Assembly: GCF_041053055.1 (NCBI RefSeq)
Contig: NZ_CP163443.1
Location: 4,216,001-4,280,000 of the forward strand
From: Streptomyces sp. R41
Lineage (GTDB): Bacteria > Actinomycetota > Actinomycetes > Streptomycetales > Streptomycetaceae
Reading direction: 5' to 3'
Length of the DNA: 64,000 nucleotides
In this document: positions 17,560 to 26,693 of the stretch, piece after piece
How the letters are laid out: the number at the start of each line of letters is the position of its first letter
How positions within the stretch are numbered: the first letter of the stretch is position 1
The notes under the pieces: model-generated
Database searches by the model: none
The model's input: only the letters and a program-made list of their open reading frames with translations
What the model was told of the DNA's origin: nothing
Position numbers and translations under genes: made by a program

Positions 17560-18717
17560 CTACGCGTACAGCGCTCCGCCGGCCTGGTCCTCGAATATCT
17601 CTGGCCAGTAGCGCCAGCCGTCGTCCCCGGGCAGGAACGGGGTCGGGTCGCAGGCGACGGGGTCGACCGTGGCGAGGGTCTGGGCCATCGTGGCGGCGAG
17701 TTGCTCGTAGGAGTCGGTCAGGTCGTGGGCCGCGTCGATCGTCTTCTCACGGTGGAGCAGCCAGAGGGTGAAGGCGAGGGTGGAGATGTCGGCGTTGAGG
17801 GGGCGGAGGGTGAGGTCCGGTTCGCTCCAGGCGAGGACCGCGCCCGTGCTGCCGTCCACGACGAGGCTGGTGTCCTCCAGCAGATGGCCGAGGCGTATCA
17901 GACGGTCCGCGGCGGTGGGCAGTTCGTCGGCGGAGAAGTCGCCTGGGCGCTCGTCCGCGTAGTACTCGCTGAGCGCCGGCAGCGGCACCTCCGTGTCCAG
18001 CTGGAAGAGGAGGCCGTCCTCGGGCAGGCCCGTCTCCCGCAGGAACCGGCGCGTGGGTTCGTGCGCAAGCGCGGACGGGAAGTCGACGTCCTCGAAGCGC
18101 ATGATCTCGCCCGCGCCGAACTCCTCGTCCAGCAGCCGCTTCGGCAGGTCCAGGACGAGTCCGTCGCCCGGGCCCGCGATCCGGGCCAGCGGGCGGATCA
18201 GGGCGGCCATCCGCCAGTACGGCGGCACGTCGTCGCCCGCGCCCGACTCGAAGACGGCGGTCAGGCGGTCCGACGCCTCCGTGACCGCCTTCGGGCCGAA
18301 CTGGCCTCGGGCGGCCGTCAGTTCCTCCGTCGCGGCCGCGAAGCGCAGCAGCGCCTCCAGGGAGGGGGCGAGGGGGGACAGGTCCATCAGGGCCGGGTTC
18401 CGGTGGACATACGTCGTGGAGACCTCTCCCGTCGTGCCGTCCAGCACGATCGACTCCAGGTCCCTGTCGAGGTTGCGCAGCGCCCCTATGACGAGTTGGT
18501 CCCTCAGCTCCTCGGCGAGCTTCTCCGCGTCGCCGGCCAGGTCCGCGAGCCTTCGCAGGCCGTGCTCCCGCAGCGTGCCGAACCCCAACAGCGCGCCGTC
18601 GGACGGCAGCCCTGGCCCTGTCAGCCACCGGCGCGTCCCCGCGTGCGTGACATACGCATCCAGCTCGTCGTCGGTCAGTGTGATCGCGCCGCCGACAGCG
18701 GTGTCAGTCGTGCTCAT
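17560..18717 (-). CDS. SUKH-4-like immunity-type protein
   Basis: 385 residues. Two related halves are visible: RRFLRETGLPEDGLLFQLDTE and RRWLTGPGLPSDGALLGF both resemble the start of SUKH-4 domains, and VLDGTTGEVSTTYVHRNP and VVDGSTGAVLAWSEPD both resemble their core. This suggests a tandem duplication. SUKH proteins commonly serve as immunity proteins against polymorphic nuclease toxins, but free-standing ones are common in Streptomyces. No toxin gene is adjacent. The ATG at 18717 is chosen over an upstream in-frame start because SUKH-like sequence begins there. Confidence 0.65.
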   Translation of the reverse strand: MSTTDTAVGGAITLTDDELDAYVTHAGTRRWLTGPGLPSDGALLGFGTLREHGLRRLADLAGDAEKLAEELRDQLVIGALRNLDRDLESIVLDGTTGEVSTTYVHRNPALMDLSPLAPSLEALLRFAAATEELTAARGQFGPKAVTEASDRLTAVFESGAGDDVPPYWRMAALIRPLARIAGPGDGLVLDLPKRLLDEEFGAGEIMRFEDVDFPSALAHEPTRRFLRETGLPEDGLLFQLDTEVPLPALSEYYADERPGDFSADELPTAADRLIRLGHLLEDTSLVVDGSTGAVLAWSEPDLTLRPLNADISTLAFTLWLLHREKTIDAAHDLTDSYEQLAATMAQTLATVDPVACDPTPFLPGDDGWRYWPEIFEDQAGGALYA

Positions 18718-19095
18718 GGCTCCCCCGCGCATGTGAACGCATCGTGCTTCCCCCACGTGAGAACACCCCGCCGCCCAGCGGCAGTTCCCCACTGCCGAGA
18801 ACCATACGCCGCACCACTGACAACGCCAGAAACACGCAGGAACAGCCCGCCCACACCGGGGAAACTTCCGTCCCAGAGCCTGCGGGCCCCTGTTCTTCGC
18901 CCCCTCCGCCCCTACCCGTCCCGTACCAGCCTTTCGGCTGCGGGTGCGTGGGGGTTGCTCGCGCAGTTCCCCGCGCCCCTTTTAGGGGCGCGGGGAACTG
19001 CGCAATCTTTTAAGCGGGGGTCTGGGGGCGCAGCCCCCAGGTACGGGAACGGGTAGGGGCGGAGGGGGCGAAAAAATCCCCGAGCCCACCGGATC
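18718..19095. other. Intergenic region with nested palindrome
   Basis: Gene-free. Nearly half of it is the nested inverted repeat listed next; nothing else is recognised. Confidence 0.5.
18898..19070. repeat. Nested inverted repeat (Streptomyces palindromic element)
   Basis: Outer arms 18898-18927 and 19040-19070 are complementary except for one extra base. Inside them a perfect 20-bp stem (18961-18980 with 18984-19003), reading AGTTCCCCGCGCCCCT and its complement, has a three-base loop. The inner hairpin is a motif I recall as recurrent in Streptomyces intergenic DNA, and it probably also ends the leftward xanthine-dehydrogenase-like operon. Confidence 0.7.
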
Positions 19096-19224
19096 TCAGC
19101 TGAGGTACACGCCACCCACGACAACCACGACGGCCGCCAGCACGAACAGCAGCACCCAGAGCATCAACTTCCCGGCGCTGGGCGGGGGTTCATAGCGCGG
19201 AGGCTCGGGCTCAGGAGCGCTCAT
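19096..19224 (-). CDS. Small single-pass membrane protein
   Basis: 42 residues: a Pro/Glu-rich N-terminus (MSAPEPEPPRYEPPPSAGK) and one C-terminal TM segment (LMLWVLLFVLAAVVVVVGGVYL). The ATG at 19224 overlaps the stop of the upstream large dehydrogenase subunit (ATGA), so it is the last gene of that operon. It could anchor or assist the enzyme at the membrane; no family is recognised. Confidence 0.7.
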   Translation of the reverse strand: MSAPEPEPPRYEPPPSAGKLMLWVLLFVLAAVVVVVGGVYLS

Positions 19225-21527
19225 GACGGCGTCACCACCGCGGCCTGGGGCCGGATGGGGAGGCGGTTGACGGGACGCCCCGTCGCCGCGCGGACGGCGG
19301 ACGCGACCGCCGCCGGGGACGTCACGACCGGCACCGCGCTGACCGCCTTCGCGCCGAAGGGAGCGACCACGTCGCGTTCCTCGACCAGCTTGACGATGCG
19401 GATGTCGGGGGCGTCCAGGGCGGTGGGGAGGGCGTACCCGGTGAGGTCGGGGTGGCGGACCAGGCCGCGGGCCGTGCGGAGGTTCTCCGTCAGCGCGGCG
19501 CCGACTCCCTGGGTGACGCCCGCCTCGATCCGGGCGGTGAGCTGCGCCGGGTTGAGCACTCGGCCCACGTCCTGGGCGAGGGCGAGTTCCACGACACGGA
19601 CCGAGCCGAGCTCGATGTCGACGTCCACCACCGCGCGGATCGCGCAGAAGGCCAGGCCCACGAAGGCGTCGCCCTGCCCGGCGTCGTCCAGGGGTTCCGT
19701 CGGATGCGGGCGGCACTGCGCGGTGGCCCACAACTCCTTGCCGTCCATCGCCTCGGTGACGGTCGTCGACAGAACACCGTCGTACGACGTGATCTTGCCG
19801 TCCGTGATCTGCAGCAGCTCCGTGGACATGCCGAACTTGTGCGCCAGCGGCTGGAGCAGTTGCGTGCGGACCATTTTCGCGGCCCGTTCCACCGCGCCGC
19901 CCGACACCCACGTGTGGCGGCCGCGGCAACTCCCGCCCGCCGGAGGCTGGTCGGTGTCGACAGGTGCCACATGCACCTCGTCGATGCCGAGCGTCTCCTG
20001 GACGATCTGGCGGGCCAGCGTGGTGAAGCCCTGGCCGGTCTCGACGGCCGCGCAGAGCACCGTGGCGACGCCGTCGTGGACCTTCACCGTGGCCGTGGAG
20101 ACCTCGTCCGCGCCCTCGGCGCCCAGCATGTGGACCATGCCGACGCCGTAGCCGACACCACGGCGTACGGCACCGGGTTCGCCCGCGCCTTCGGGGCCCC
20201 CGGGGAGCAGCCACTCGTCCTCGGGCGTGTCCTTGGGGAGGGCGGGGAGCGGGAAGTCCCGTACGGCTTGCAGCAACTCGGCCACCGGAGCGGGACATGT
20301 CACCGTCTGGCCCGTGGGCAGCACATCCCCCGTGGCCATCGCGTTGCGCAGGCGCAGTTCCGCCGGGTCGATGCCGAGCTTCTTCGCCAGCTTGTCCATC
20401 TGCGCCTCGTAGGCGGCGCACACCTGCATGGCGCCCTCGCCGCGTACGTGCCCGGAGGGCGGGTTGTTGGTGCGTACGGCCCAGCCCTCGATGAAGGCGT
20501 TCGGGACGACGTACGGGCCACAGGCGAAGGAGACGGCGGCGGCCAGCGACTCGGCGGAGGTGTCCGCGTAGGCGCCCGCGTCGAGCAGGATCTGCGCCTC
20601 GACCTTCACCAACTTGCCCTCGGCGTCCGCGTGGTGGCGGTAGCGCAGCAAAGTGGGGTGTCGGTGGACGTGGCCCAGGAAGGACTCCTCGCGCGTAGCG
20701 GTGAGCTTCACCGGGCAGCCGGTCTTCAGGGCCAGCAGGCCGAGCGGGAGCTGGAAGCCCTGGTCCTCGCGGTCGGCGGTGGCGCCGGGGACCCCGGTGA
20801 CGACGACCTTCACGCGCTCGGGTTCCAGGCCGTAGCAGGCGGCGGCCGTGTCGCGGTCGGTGTGCGGGTCGGTGGAGGCTACGTAGAGCTCGACTCCGCC
20901 GTCGGGGCGGGGCACGGCGAGACCCGCCTCGGCGCCGATGGGGGCCGGGTCCTGGCGGCCGATGCGGTACTGGCCCTCGACGACGATCTCGCCGGCCGCG
21001 GCGGGGTCGCCGTGGCGCAGCGGGATGTGCCGGATCAGGTTGCCGTCGGGGTGCAGGGGTTCGGCCTCGAAGGCCTGCTCAGGGTCGGTCACCGCGTCGA
21101 GCACTTCGTACTCGACGATGACGGCGGCGGCGGCCATGCGCGCGGTGTCCGGGTGGTCGGCGGCGACGGCCGCGATGGGCTCCCCGTGGTGGCGTACGAC
21201 CTCGGAGGCGAACACCGGGCGGTCCGCCCTGCCGCGCCCGTGCATCGCGCTGCCGGGCACGTCCTCGTGGGTGATGACCGCTCGCACGCCGGGCATCTCG
21301 CGCGCGTGGCTGGTGTCGATGGACACGATGCGCGCGTGCGGGTGGGGCGACCTGAGCACGGCGGCCCACAGCAGGCCCTCGGCCCACAGGTCGGCCGCGT
21401 ACGGGAAGGTGCCCTCCGTCTTGGCGCGGGCGTCCGCGGCGGGCAGCGAGACGCCCAGCCCGTGCGGCACGGGCTCGGGGCCGGTCTCGGGTGCCGCCGG
21501 TGTCGCGGTCGCGGCTTCGTTGCTCAC
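19221..21527 (-). CDS. Xanthine dehydrogenase family molybdopterin-binding subunit, divergent
   Basis: 768 residues with the aldehyde oxidase/xanthine dehydrogenase a/b hammerhead (SPHPHARIVSIDTSHAREMP) and molybdopterin domains (RNAMATGDVLPTGQ, ETGQGFTTLARQIVQETLG). Three usual signatures are altered. The GGGFGGKED-type loop reads VPGATADREDQGF. The AFRGFG loop reads GHVRGEGAMQ. The C-terminal GAKGxGEPP, which supplies the catalytic Glu, reads GAKAVSAVP. GTG start, GTGA overlap with the iron-sulfur gene. It belongs to a three-subunit hydroxylase operon; the substrate is unknown and catalysis is doubtful. Confidence 0.8.
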   Translation of the reverse strand: MSNEAATATPAAPETGPEPVPHGLGVSLPAADARAKTEGTFPYAADLWAEGLLWAAVLRSPHPHARIVSIDTSHAREMPGVRAVITHEDVPGSAMHGRGRADRPVFASEVVRHHGEPIAAVAADHPDTARMAAAAVIVEYEVLDAVTDPEQAFEAEPLHPDGNLIRHIPLRHGDPAAAGEIVVEGQYRIGRQDPAPIGAEAGLAVPRPDGGVELYVASTDPHTDRDTAAACYGLEPERVKVVVTGVPGATADREDQGFQLPLGLLALKTGCPVKLTATREESFLGHVHRHPTLLRYRHHADAEGKLVKVEAQILLDAGAYADTSAESLAAAVSFACGPYVVPNAFIEGWAVRTNNPPSGHVRGEGAMQVCAAYEAQMDKLAKKLGIDPAELRLRNAMATGDVLPTGQTVTCPAPVAELLQAVRDFPLPALPKDTPEDEWLLPGGPEGAGEPGAVRRGVGYGVGMVHMLGAEGADEVSTATVKVHDGVATVLCAAVETGQGFTTLARQIVQETLGIDEVHVAPVDTDQPPAGGSCRGRHTWVSGGAVERAAKMVRTQLLQPLAHKFGMSTELLQITDGKITSYDGVLSTTVTEAMDGKELWATAQCRPHPTEPLDDAGQGDAFVGLAFCAIRAVVDVDIELGSVRVVELALAQDVGRVLNPAQLTARIEAGVTQGVGAALTENLRTARGLVRHPDLTGYALPTALDAPDIRIVKLVEERDVVAPFGAKAVSAVPVVTSPAAVASAVRAATGRPVNRLPIRPQAAVVTPS

Positions 21528-23023
21528 GCCTGGCCTCCGTCCTGGCCGTACGGCTGCTCATGCGGCGCTTGGGGATCGTACGGAGCGGTGTTCTCGTACG
21601 CCGACGGGTGGACGCCGCCCGCGCCGGGTCCCGCCTGGTGCGGGATGCGTGCCTCGTCCGCGTCCGGCGCGGCTTCGGCGGCGGCCGCGGAGTGAGCCTC
21701 GCGTTCGGCGACGACCTCCTGCACGGCATCCAGGACCCCGCGGTAGCCGGAGCAGCGGCACAGGTTGCCGCACAGCGCCTGGCGGGTCTCGAGCTCGGTC
21801 GGCGCGGGGTTGCCCTCGAGGAGGTCGTGCACGGTCATCGCCATGCCCGGTACGCAGAAACCGCACTGCACGGCACCGCACTTGGCGAGCGCCCGCTGCA
21901 CGTCGGAGGGCTGCCCGTCGGCGGCCAGGCCCTCGACGGTGCGCACCTCGCTGCCGGCGGCGGTGACGGCGGGCACCAGGCAGGACGCCACGAGCCGTCC
22001 GTCGACCTGCACGTTGCAGGCGCCGCACTCGCCCTGCGAGCAGCCGTCCTTGGCGCCCGCGAGGCCGAGCCGCTCGCGCAGCACGTAGAGCAGCGATTCG
22101 CCGATCCAGGCGTCGCTGACGGGACGGTCGGCGCCGTTGACGCGCAGGACGTACGAGGCCAGAGGGTGTTCGTCGTGCTGGGGTGAGGCGGGGGTGCCCT
22201 CGTCCCGCGCCTCCTCGGCGGCGCTCTCGGAAGTCTCCGAGGCGTCTCGATCCTCGGGTGCCGGGTCCGGTTCGTGCGCCTCCGCAGGCTCACCGGCCAC
22301 GTGCTCGGGCCCGGCGACCGGCCCGTGAGCCTCGTGAGCGGCCTCGGCGGCCTGCTGGGCGGCCTGCGCGGGCGATTCCGTATGCGACTGCGCCGGCGGC
22401 TCCGCGGGAGCCTCAGCGGCCGTTTTCGCCGGCTCGGCGGACCATGCCTGCCCGATGGTCTCCGTCGCCCAGGGAGCGGCCGCGCCGCCGGGGAGCGTGG
22501 CGGGTGGCGTCCCGCCCCACTGCTCGACGAGCGCCGACGTGGTGAACTCGCCCGATTCGTCCGGAAGATCGCCATTGGCGACCGGAATCGACCACTGCCC
22601 GGTCACGTCGTGCCCGGAGTGCGACGAGTGCCCGGAATGCCCATCGGTAGCGGCTTCTTGTGCGGGCGCCTGACCGAAGTCCCACTGCCCGGTGGCTCCC
22701 GGGTGGTACGAGAACCGGTCGTTCGCGCCCTGCTGAGGCTCGCCCCCCTGGGGCGCACCGTTCGGATCCGGCCACTGGACGGCCTCGCCGGGCACCGCCC
22801 AGGTCCCGGTGGCCGCCGGGTCGGTCGCGACGCTGATCTGCGGGGGCACGTAACCGTGCCCGGGCGCCGCGAGCGGGCTGTCCCGGTCGGCGAGGAGGGC
22901 GTCGATACCGCCTTCGGGGAGCTGGACGAAGGCGGTCGCGCTGTCGTCGTAGTCGCCCTGGGGCAGCGGATCCCATCGGCCGCCGCTCCGCGGAGCGCCC
23001 TCTCCGTGCTGGTCGTCGGTCAC
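21524..23023 (-). CDS. [2Fe-2S] subunit of xanthine-dehydrogenase-like enzyme with long N-terminal extension
   Basis: 499 residues. The last 190 form a normal small subunit: a plant-type ferredoxin cluster (GCSQGECGACNVQVDG with further Cys in ASCLVP) and the second cluster CGFCVPGMAM ... CGNLCRCSGYRG. Before it lie about 310 residues of low-complexity, acidic, Ala/Pro/His/Gly-rich sequence, unusual for a family that is normally about 170-200 residues long. The GTG at 23023 overlaps the FAD-subunit stop (GTGA), which supports the long form. It passes electrons from the molybdenum centre to FAD. Confidence 0.85.
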   Translation of the reverse strand: MTDDQHGEGAPRSGGRWDPLPQGDYDDSATAFVQLPEGGIDALLADRDSPLAAPGHGYVPPQISVATDPAATGTWAVPGEAVQWPDPNGAPQGGEPQQGANDRFSYHPGATGQWDFGQAPAQEAATDGHSGHSSHSGHDVTGQWSIPVANGDLPDESGEFTTSALVEQWGGTPPATLPGGAAAPWATETIGQAWSAEPAKTAAEAPAEPPAQSHTESPAQAAQQAAEAAHEAHGPVAGPEHVAGEPAEAHEPDPAPEDRDASETSESAAEEARDEGTPASPQHDEHPLASYVLRVNGADRPVSDAWIGESLLYVLRERLGLAGAKDGCSQGECGACNVQVDGRLVASCLVPAVTAAGSEVRTVEGLAADGQPSDVQRALAKCGAVQCGFCVPGMAMTVHDLLEGNPAPTELETRQALCGNLCRCSGYRGVLDAVQEVVAEREAHSAAAAEAAPDADEARIPHQAGPGAGGVHPSAYENTAPYDPQAPHEQPYGQDGGQA

Positions 23024-23940
23024 GACAGTGCCCTCCCCAGTGCTCGTCGGGCCAGCGCGGCGACGGTGCGCCGCAGGTGCAGTACGGCGGGCGGAAGCGG
23101 TTGCACGGAGCCGTCCTCGGCAGGGACGGGATCGGGGATGCAGGCCGCGGCGACGTACTCCCCGAAGGCGTTCAGCGCCTCGGGCACGAGCGTGCGCTCT
23201 CCGTCCCAGTCGATCAGCTGGGCGACCCACGCCTCGGCGTCCAGCGGCCGCAGCGGCATCGGCGCTATGGCCCCGACGGCGCACCGCACTCCGCGCCGCG
23301 CGGGGTCGAGGACGAGCGCCACGGACGCGATCGCGCGCCCGGGTCCGGTACGTCCGGTCGCCTTCAGGAAGACCTGCGGCGCGTGCAGCAGCGGCACGCG
23401 CACGTAACCGATGAGTTCGCCGCCGCGGAGCATCTCCATGCCCGCGAGCAGGTGCGAGACGGGAATCTCGCGGCGGGCTCCGCCCTGGCCCGCGATGATC
23501 AACGTGGCTTCCAGGGCGGCCAGTACGGGCAGCGCGTCCCCCGTAGGGGAGGCCGACGCGATATTGCCACCCAGGGTGCCCGCGTTACGGATCTGCGGTG
23601 GTCCCGCCGCACGCGCGGCGGCGGCCAGCGCCGGGATGAGGGCCGCGAAATCGGGGCGCCCCATACGGGCGTGGGTGAGGCCCGCGCCGAGCAGCGCGTG
23701 GCCGTCCTGGTACTGCCAGCCGCGGATCTCGCTGATCCGGCCGAGGCCGACGAGCGCGGCGGGCCGCAGCTGTCCGGAGTTGACCGCGGCCATGAGGTCG
23801 GTGCCGCCGGCCACCGGAACGGCGGCGGGCATGGCGGCCAGCGCCGCCACTGCCTCGTCCAGCGAGGCGGGCAGCGTCACGGCCTGCGCCGCCTGCGGTG
23901 CGTGCGTGGTCAAACCGGCTGCCCCTTCCCGCTGCCCCAC
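23020..23940 (-). CDS. FAD-binding subunit of xanthine-dehydrogenase-like enzyme
   Basis: About 306 residues of the CoxM/XdhB FAD-binding type. PVAGGTDLMAAVNSG (about residue 42) and AGTLGGNIASASPTGDALP (about 120) are the two FAD-contact loops and are well conserved. A C-terminal CO-dehydrogenase flavoprotein domain follows. The start may be the GTG at 23940 or a TTG at 23913, which lies just after GGGAAGGGG. It is the first gene of the four-gene operon FAD - FeS - Mo - small TM protein. Confidence 0.85.
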   Translation of the reverse strand: MGQREGAAGLTTHAPQAAQAVTLPASLDEAVAALAAMPAAVPVAGGTDLMAAVNSGQLRPAALVGLGRISEIRGWQYQDGHALLGAGLTHARMGRPDFAALIPALAAAARAAGPPQIRNAGTLGGNIASASPTGDALPVLAALEATLIIAGQGGARREIPVSHLLAGMEMLRGGELIGYVRVPLLHAPQVFLKATGRTGPGRAIASVALVLDPARRGVRCAVGAIAPMPLRPLDAEAWVAQLIDWDGERTLVPEALNAFGEYVAAACIPDPVPAEDGSVQPLPPAVLHLRRTVAALARRALGRALS

Positions 23941-24193
23941 CTGGTCCCACCTGTGCTGCCGTACGGTACGTGCTGACAGGGCGGACGTGGCAACTCTGGC
24001 ACATCTTCCCCGACCCTCGACGCGGGGGTCCGCTAGGAGGCATTCGCCCCTCTCACCAGGGAGATGGTCCGTTTTCGCACGGCATCACCCGTGAGTGCGA
24101 ATTGCCACTCTTCGGTGACCCTTGGGTGCCTTTTTCCATGTGGGGCCACCGTGGCAGGGTGAAAACGACGGGACACACCGGTTGGGAGTCACC

Positions 24194-25831
24194 TCACACG
24201 TTTGGGGGCGCCCCCTCGATCGGGCGTCCGAGCACACCGGGTCGCTTCTGCCACGGCAGCGGTCCCGTGGGCGGGCGATAGGCCACTCCCAGAGCGTCAA
24301 GTCGCGCGTAGTGGGCGGTCATCCGGTGCTCGAAGTCCGCGAAGTCCCGTTCGGCGGGGGCGGGCAGGGCGCTCCAGGCGACCTCGGCGAAGGCCGCGAG
24401 CCGCGGGTGGGTCTGATAGTCCACGCGCGCGTGATCCTCCATCACCTCGGTCCACACATTGGCCTGAGTACCCAGCACATGCCGTGCCTCCGCCTCGGTG
24501 AGCTGCGGCGGGACCGGTTCGAAGCGGTAGACGTCCTCCAGGGTGCGGACATAGCCGATGGGCACCGGCTCGTCCTCGCCGGCGTCCTGACGGTGGTCCA
24601 AGTACACCTGCTGCTCGGGGCACATGACGACGTCGTGGCCCGCGCGGGCGGCCGTGATGCCGCCCTGGTAGCCGCGCCACGAGGACACGGCCGCGCCGTC
24701 CGCGAGCCCACCCTCCAGGATCTCGTCCCAGCCGATCAGCCGACGCCCGTGCGCGGAGAGCCAGTTGTCGAAGTGCCGGATGAACCAGGACTGCAACTCG
24801 TCCTCGTCCGCGAGCCCGAGTTCCTTGATGCGCGCCTGAGCGGTGGGCGACTGCTTCCACTGGTCCTTGGCGCACTCGTCTCCGCCGATGTGGACAAACC
24901 CCGAGAACGGCGCGGCGTCCGCCGGGAAGAGCTCCAGGAGTTCCTCGAACACCCCCTCGTAGAAGCGCAGGGTGTTGTCAGTGGGGGCGAGTACGTTTTT
25001 GGAGACGCCCCAGTTGTCCCAGACGGTCAAGGAGGTCGTGTCGATGACGTCGGTGTTGCCCAGTTCCGGATACGCGGCGATGGCGGCCTGCGAGTGGCCC
25101 GGGATGTCGATTTCGGGGACGACGCTGATATGCCGCTCGGCCGCGTACGCGACGATCTCGCGGATGTCGTCCTGCGTGTAGAAGCCCCCGTGCGGCTTCT
25201 CCTCCCACAGCGGCGAGGCACGATGGCCGAATTTCGTGCGCGCCCGCCAGGACCCGACCTCCGTCAGCTTCGGGTAGCGCTTGATCTGGACACGCCAGCC
25301 CTGGTCATCGGTGAGGTGGAAGTGGAAGACGTTGAGTTTGTGCGCGGCCAGGACGTCGAGATGGCGCAGGACTCCGTCCTTGGGCATGAAGTGACGCGAC
25401 ACGTCGAGCATCAGACCGCGCCAGCGGAATCGGGGGGCGTCCTCGATGATCTGGTGCGGGATTCCGTAGATCGTCCCCGGCCGGACGGGGGCACGGCGGA
25501 AGGCGTCGGGGCCGAGGATCTGACGCAGCGTCTGCGCGCCCCAGAACACTCCGGCCGCGTCGCCGCCGCGGATCTCGATGCCCCAGTCGACGACGCTGAG
25601 CTTGTACGCCTCGGGCTCCAGCCTGTCGTCGAGGAGCAGCCGTACGGCATTGCGGGCGTCCTGCGGCCCTGGTGACAGGAGTAGGCCGAGTGCCGCGCCG
25701 AGCGTGGCGCGCAGCCAGCGCTCCGTGCCGCCCGTGCCGGGCGCGGCCCACACGGTGGTGTCGGCGTCGAGCGCGACCCCACGGCGCATCGGGCCCTCGA
25801 CGGCGCGGGGCGCCGGAATCAGATCAGTCAC
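24194..25831 (-). CDS. Beta-N-acetylhexosaminidase (GH20)
   Basis: 545 residues, no signal peptide, so probably cytoplasmic. An N-terminal GH20b domain is followed by the catalytic barrel with RFRWRGLMLDVSRHF, FHFHLTDDQGWR and the catalytic Asp-Glu pair in HIGGDECAKDQW (about residue 310). It removes terminal N-acetylhexosamine from chito-oligosaccharides or glycans using the substrate acetamido group. The GTG at 25831 begins one base before the stop codon of the second permease, so the gene is the last of the ABC importer operon. The transporter and hexosaminidase together imply uptake and intracellular cleavage of an amino-sugar oligosaccharide. Confidence 0.92.
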   Translation of the reverse strand: MTDLIPAPRAVEGPMRRGVALDADTTVWAAPGTGGTERWLRATLGAALGLLLSPGPQDARNAVRLLLDDRLEPEAYKLSVVDWGIEIRGGDAAGVFWGAQTLRQILGPDAFRRAPVRPGTIYGIPHQIIEDAPRFRWRGLMLDVSRHFMPKDGVLRHLDVLAAHKLNVFHFHLTDDQGWRVQIKRYPKLTEVGSWRARTKFGHRASPLWEEKPHGGFYTQDDIREIVAYAAERHISVVPEIDIPGHSQAAIAAYPELGNTDVIDTTSLTVWDNWGVSKNVLAPTDNTLRFYEGVFEELLELFPADAAPFSGFVHIGGDECAKDQWKQSPTAQARIKELGLADEDELQSWFIRHFDNWLSAHGRRLIGWDEILEGGLADGAAVSSWRGYQGGITAARAGHDVVMCPEQQVYLDHRQDAGEDEPVPIGYVRTLEDVYRFEPVPPQLTEAEARHVLGTQANVWTEVMEDHARVDYQTHPRLAAFAEVAWSALPAPAERDFADFEHRMTAHYARLDALGVAYRPPTGPLPWQKRPGVLGRPIEGAPPNV

Positions 25832-25832
25832 G

Positions 25833-26693
25833 TCAGTCCTTTACCGCTCCGCCGAGGCCGGAGACCAGTCGTCGCTGTACGAGTACGAAGAAGATCAGCA
25901 CCGGAATCGTCATCACGGTGGAGGCCGCCATCACTCCGCCCCAGTCCGGCTCGTCCGGCTTGTAGAAGACGAGAAGGGCCATCGGCAGGGTGGACTGCGA
26001 AGTGTCGCTGATGATGAAGGACTTGGCGAACAGGAAGTCGTTCCAGGCCGAGATGAACGAAAAGACGCTCGTGGACACAAGGCCCGGGAAGACCAGGGGG
26101 AACAGAATCTGCCAGAGGAATCGCGCACGGCTCGCCCCGTCGATGTACGCGGCCTCCTCCAGCGCGTCCGGTACGGCCTTTACGAAACCCCGCAGCATCC
26201 AGATCGCGAAGGGCAGCGAGAAGGCGATGTGCGGCAGGATCAGCGAGCCCAGCGTGTTCAGCTGACCGAAGTCCCGCATGAGGAAGAAGAGGGGGATCGT
26301 CAGGGCCTCGACGGGCACCATCTGCGCGACCAGGAACATGATCAGCAGGGTGGTCCGGAAACGGAAGCGGAATCGTGTCACCGCCGTCGCCGCGAGAAAC
26401 GCGACGAGCGCCGACACGAGCACCACGGAGCACGCCACGACAAGGCTGTTGAGGAAGTACCGGCCGAATTCCTGCTGTCCGAAGACGCGCCGGAAGGAAT
26501 CCAGGGAGGGCGAAAGCGTCCAGGGGCGGGGCTCGGTCGACTCGACCTCTCCGGCCGGTTTGAAGGCGCTGAGCACCATCCAGTAGAGGGGGAAGGCGAC
26601 GACGGCCGCGATCAGCAGCGCGGACGCCTCGGCGGCCAGCCGCCATGGACGCCGTACGAAACCCCGTAGGAAGTTCCCCGTCGGGAAGCTCAC
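25833..26693 (-). CDS. Carbohydrate ABC transporter permease (MalG type)
   Basis: 286 residues, six TM segments. The EAA loop, which docks the ATPase, reads EEAAYIDGASRARFLWQILFP (from about residue 190). GTG start with GTGA overlap to the partner permease. No ATPase gene is in the operon; in Streptomyces a shared ATPase, MsiK, usually serves such importers. Confidence 0.92.
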   Translation of the reverse strand: MSFPTGNFLRGFVRRPWRLAAEASALLIAAVVAFPLYWMVLSAFKPAGEVESTEPRPWTLSPSLDSFRRVFGQQEFGRYFLNSLVVACSVVLVSALVAFLAATAVTRFRFRFRTTLLIMFLVAQMVPVEALTIPLFFLMRDFGQLNTLGSLILPHIAFSLPFAIWMLRGFVKAVPDALEEAAYIDGASRARFLWQILFPLVFPGLVSTSVFSFISAWNDFLFAKSFIISDTSQSTLPMALLVFYKPDEPDWGGVMAASTVMTIPVLIFFVLVQRRLVSGLGGAVKD

